NCBI RefSeq assembly: GCF_027319265.1
Contig: NZ_DAHVNP010000028.1
Coordinates: forward strand, 86,542-150,541
DNA from: Ferrimicrobium sp.
GTDB taxonomy: Bacteria > Actinomycetota > Acidimicrobiia > Acidimicrobiales > Acidimicrobiaceae
Reading direction: 5' to 3'
DNA: 64,000 bases
Shown here in pieces: positions 63,219 to 64,000 of the stretch. How positions within the stretch are numbered: position 1 is the first letter of the stretch; each line of letters starts with the position of its first letter. The notes beneath the pieces were generated by a model. The model was not told the origin of the DNA, did not search any database, and saw only the letters and a list, made by a program, of their open reading frames with translations. A program made the translations under genes and the position numbers.

Positions 63219-63345
63219 AGGAGCGAATGTCGCCTGGGCTTTTACTTTCACGTTCGATACCACCGCAGATAGGAAGATGTTGAAGTTATTGCACATCATC
63301 AATGAAAGCTCAAGGGCCCTGCTGACTGCCACTGGAACCGTGTAG
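63219..63345 (+). pseudogene. Remnant of an IS3/IS481-type transposase (rve integrase core)
   Basis: A plus-strand frame reads ANVAWAFTFTFDTTADRKML, KLLHIINESSRALLTATGTV and then stops at TAG 63343. This matches the first strands of the retroviral-type integrase core in IS3/IS481 transposases (WAxDFxFDxTxDGRxLKxLNVxDExTREAL), with the first catalytic aspartate present in the FDTTAD segment. Upstream and downstream parts are not recoverable in one frame and the D-E residues further on are not seen. No intact ends or neighbouring orfA were found. Confidence 0.65.
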
Positions 63346-63760
63346 TGCCAAGAATGGTCTTGGAGTGTCCTCAACGCGTGGCATCTCCACCCAGCTTCAC
63401 ATTCCCGAGGAGAGAGTGAGCGAGGAAGAGTCCACGATTGTCTTGAGCACCGAGCACCACATGATGGAGAAAGAAGCAGGGCTCTACCCCAGCATGGACA
63501 TTGCCTATTGTTAGAGGTCACCGATCTGGAAGAGGCTCTCAACCTCGATCTGTTTGGCGAGTTCGTCCGCGAAGAGGCAGGGTCTCGACACGTTACCCGA
63601 CGCTTGCGCTAGGCGCACAGGCTGGTATCGATTGTGATATGCGAGCGATTTTTCGGGACTGAGCAGTAAGAGACAACGTGGGATCCACGAGATTGTTTGA
63701 CCAGCCTTGCAGGAGAAGGAAGCAACGGATAGTGTAAGCATATCTGCTAGCATTGCAGGG
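63346..63760. other. Intergenic/decayed region before the XRE gene
   Basis: About 415 bp without a supported gene. It may include further debris of the transposase, since it begins where that frame stops, but I cannot align it. The last 40 bp, with TAAGCATAT and the palindrome TGCTAGCA (63745-63752), are likely promoter DNA for the regulator gene. Confidence 0.4.
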
Positions 63761-64000
63761 GTGACCGACAAATGGAGCTGCTTCGCTGGGGATTTGCTCA
63801 AGCGTTCAAGGGCGCAAGCAGGCCTGTCTCAGCGCCAACTCGCTGCGCTCGCCGGGGTGAGCAATGTGGAAGTAGCACGCATTGAATCCCATCGGGTTCA
63901 ACCGAGTATTCCCACACTTGGCAGACTTTTGGACGTGTGTGGTTCGGGTGTGGAGCTCTCTGGGCGATACGTCGACAACAGGGTGGATGCGATTACGGCA
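63761..64000 (+). CDS. XRE-family helix-turn-helix regulator, partial (right edge)
   Basis: From GTG 63761 the frame is open to the edge (80 codons). It reads FAGDLLKRSRAQAGLSQRQL and ALAGVSNVEVARIESHRVQP, then SIPTLGRLLDVCGSGVEL: a complete Cro/XRE-type HTH with the SQRQLAALAGVS helix pair and recognition helix. In actinobacteria this HTH is often followed by a nucleotidyltransferase domain or a partner gene; that part lies beyond the window. The start codon lacks a clear ribosome site, so it may be leaderless. Confidence 0.8.
   Translation, partial: MTDKWSCFAGDLLKRSRAQAGLSQRQLAALAGVSNVEVARIESHRVQPSIPTLGRLLDVCGSGVELSGRYVDNRVDAITA

Noticed and set aside
63012..63542. 176-codon minus-strand frame near the right end
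   Set aside because: It is the antisense of the transposase remnant on the plus strand and has no family resemblance.

Overview
The window reads as chromosome of a mycothiol-producing actinobacterium, most likely an acidophilic member of the Acidimicrobiia (Ferrimicrobium/Acidithrix type). This is inferred from a mycothiol synthase, a DevR/DosR-type regulator, a CtaG-type oxidase assembly factor, a rubrerythrin/Fe-S/DUF3501 group and two secreted proteins built from a roughly 50-residue 'ADGGVFNFG' repeat that I associate with this group. No plasmid, phage, CRISPR, tRNA or rRNA signal was seen. The only RNA gene recognised is rnpB (RNase P RNA). Layout: 1-3765 (minus) holds a universal stress protein, a DosR-like response regulator and an FtsX-like permease cut by the left edge. 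4347-6424 (plus) holds an MFS transporter and a HEAT-like protein, closed by a strong bidirectional terminator. 6476-13861 (minus) is one 2461-residue secreted fibronectin-III/propeller-repeat protein. 14307-15582 (plus) is a Tat-exported molybdopterin oxidoreductase with its cytochrome b partner. 16181-21051 has an L,D-transpeptidase, a polytopic membrane protein, a thiamine-diphosphate enzyme and a Fur-family regulator. 21826-26797 has an aldo/keto reductase, a DUF302 protein, a methyltransferase, an amidase and an SRPBCC protein. 26825-34403 is rich in genome maintenance and thiol metabolism: MrfA-like helicase, endonuclease III, mycothiol synthase, a class V aminotransferase, a three-gene membrane cluster and a DEDDh exonuclease. 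34400-38144 is a decay zone holding a broken amidase, an amino-acid permease and a broken TnpB. 38252-44870 holds trpD and two divergent c-di-GMP signalling proteins. 45018-49327 (minus) is rubrerythrin, a double [4Fe-4S] CCG-domain protein, DUF3501 and an acyl-CoA dehydrogenase. 49986-55156 holds a glycerol-kinase-like FGGY kinase, CtaG, purK-purE and a GNAT acetyltransferase. 55777-58796 holds a small membrane protein, rnpB, a zinc-ribbon coiled-coil protein and the second propeller-repeat protein. 59517-63043 holds MFS/RDD membrane proteins, inorganic pyrophosphatase, a NifU-domain protein, an enoyl-CoA hydratase and a small Cys-rich protein. The right end carries a decayed IS3/IS481-type transposase and the start of an XRE regulator. 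How the genes work together: several groups point to redox and oxidative-stress handling at the cell surface and in the cytoplasm (USP/DosR-like, Moco oxidoreductase with heme b, Fur, rubrerythrin with Fe-S/DUF3501, mycothiol synthase, CtaG). A second theme is envelope structure and surface behaviour: the giant secreted repeat protein, its 350-residue relative, an L,D-transpeptidase and two c-di-GMP proteins. The intergenic DNA is unusually rich in short tandem repeats of unrelated sequence (7, 14, 16, 17 and 19 bp units), and a 39-bp repeat expands one coding sequence. The most distinctive item is the pair of repeat-bearing secreted proteins. The nearest thing to an under-described system is the rubrerythrin/Fe-S/DUF3501 group, known as a conserved neighbourhood but without a settled function. 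All names are based on reading motifs by eye; no database search was possible.
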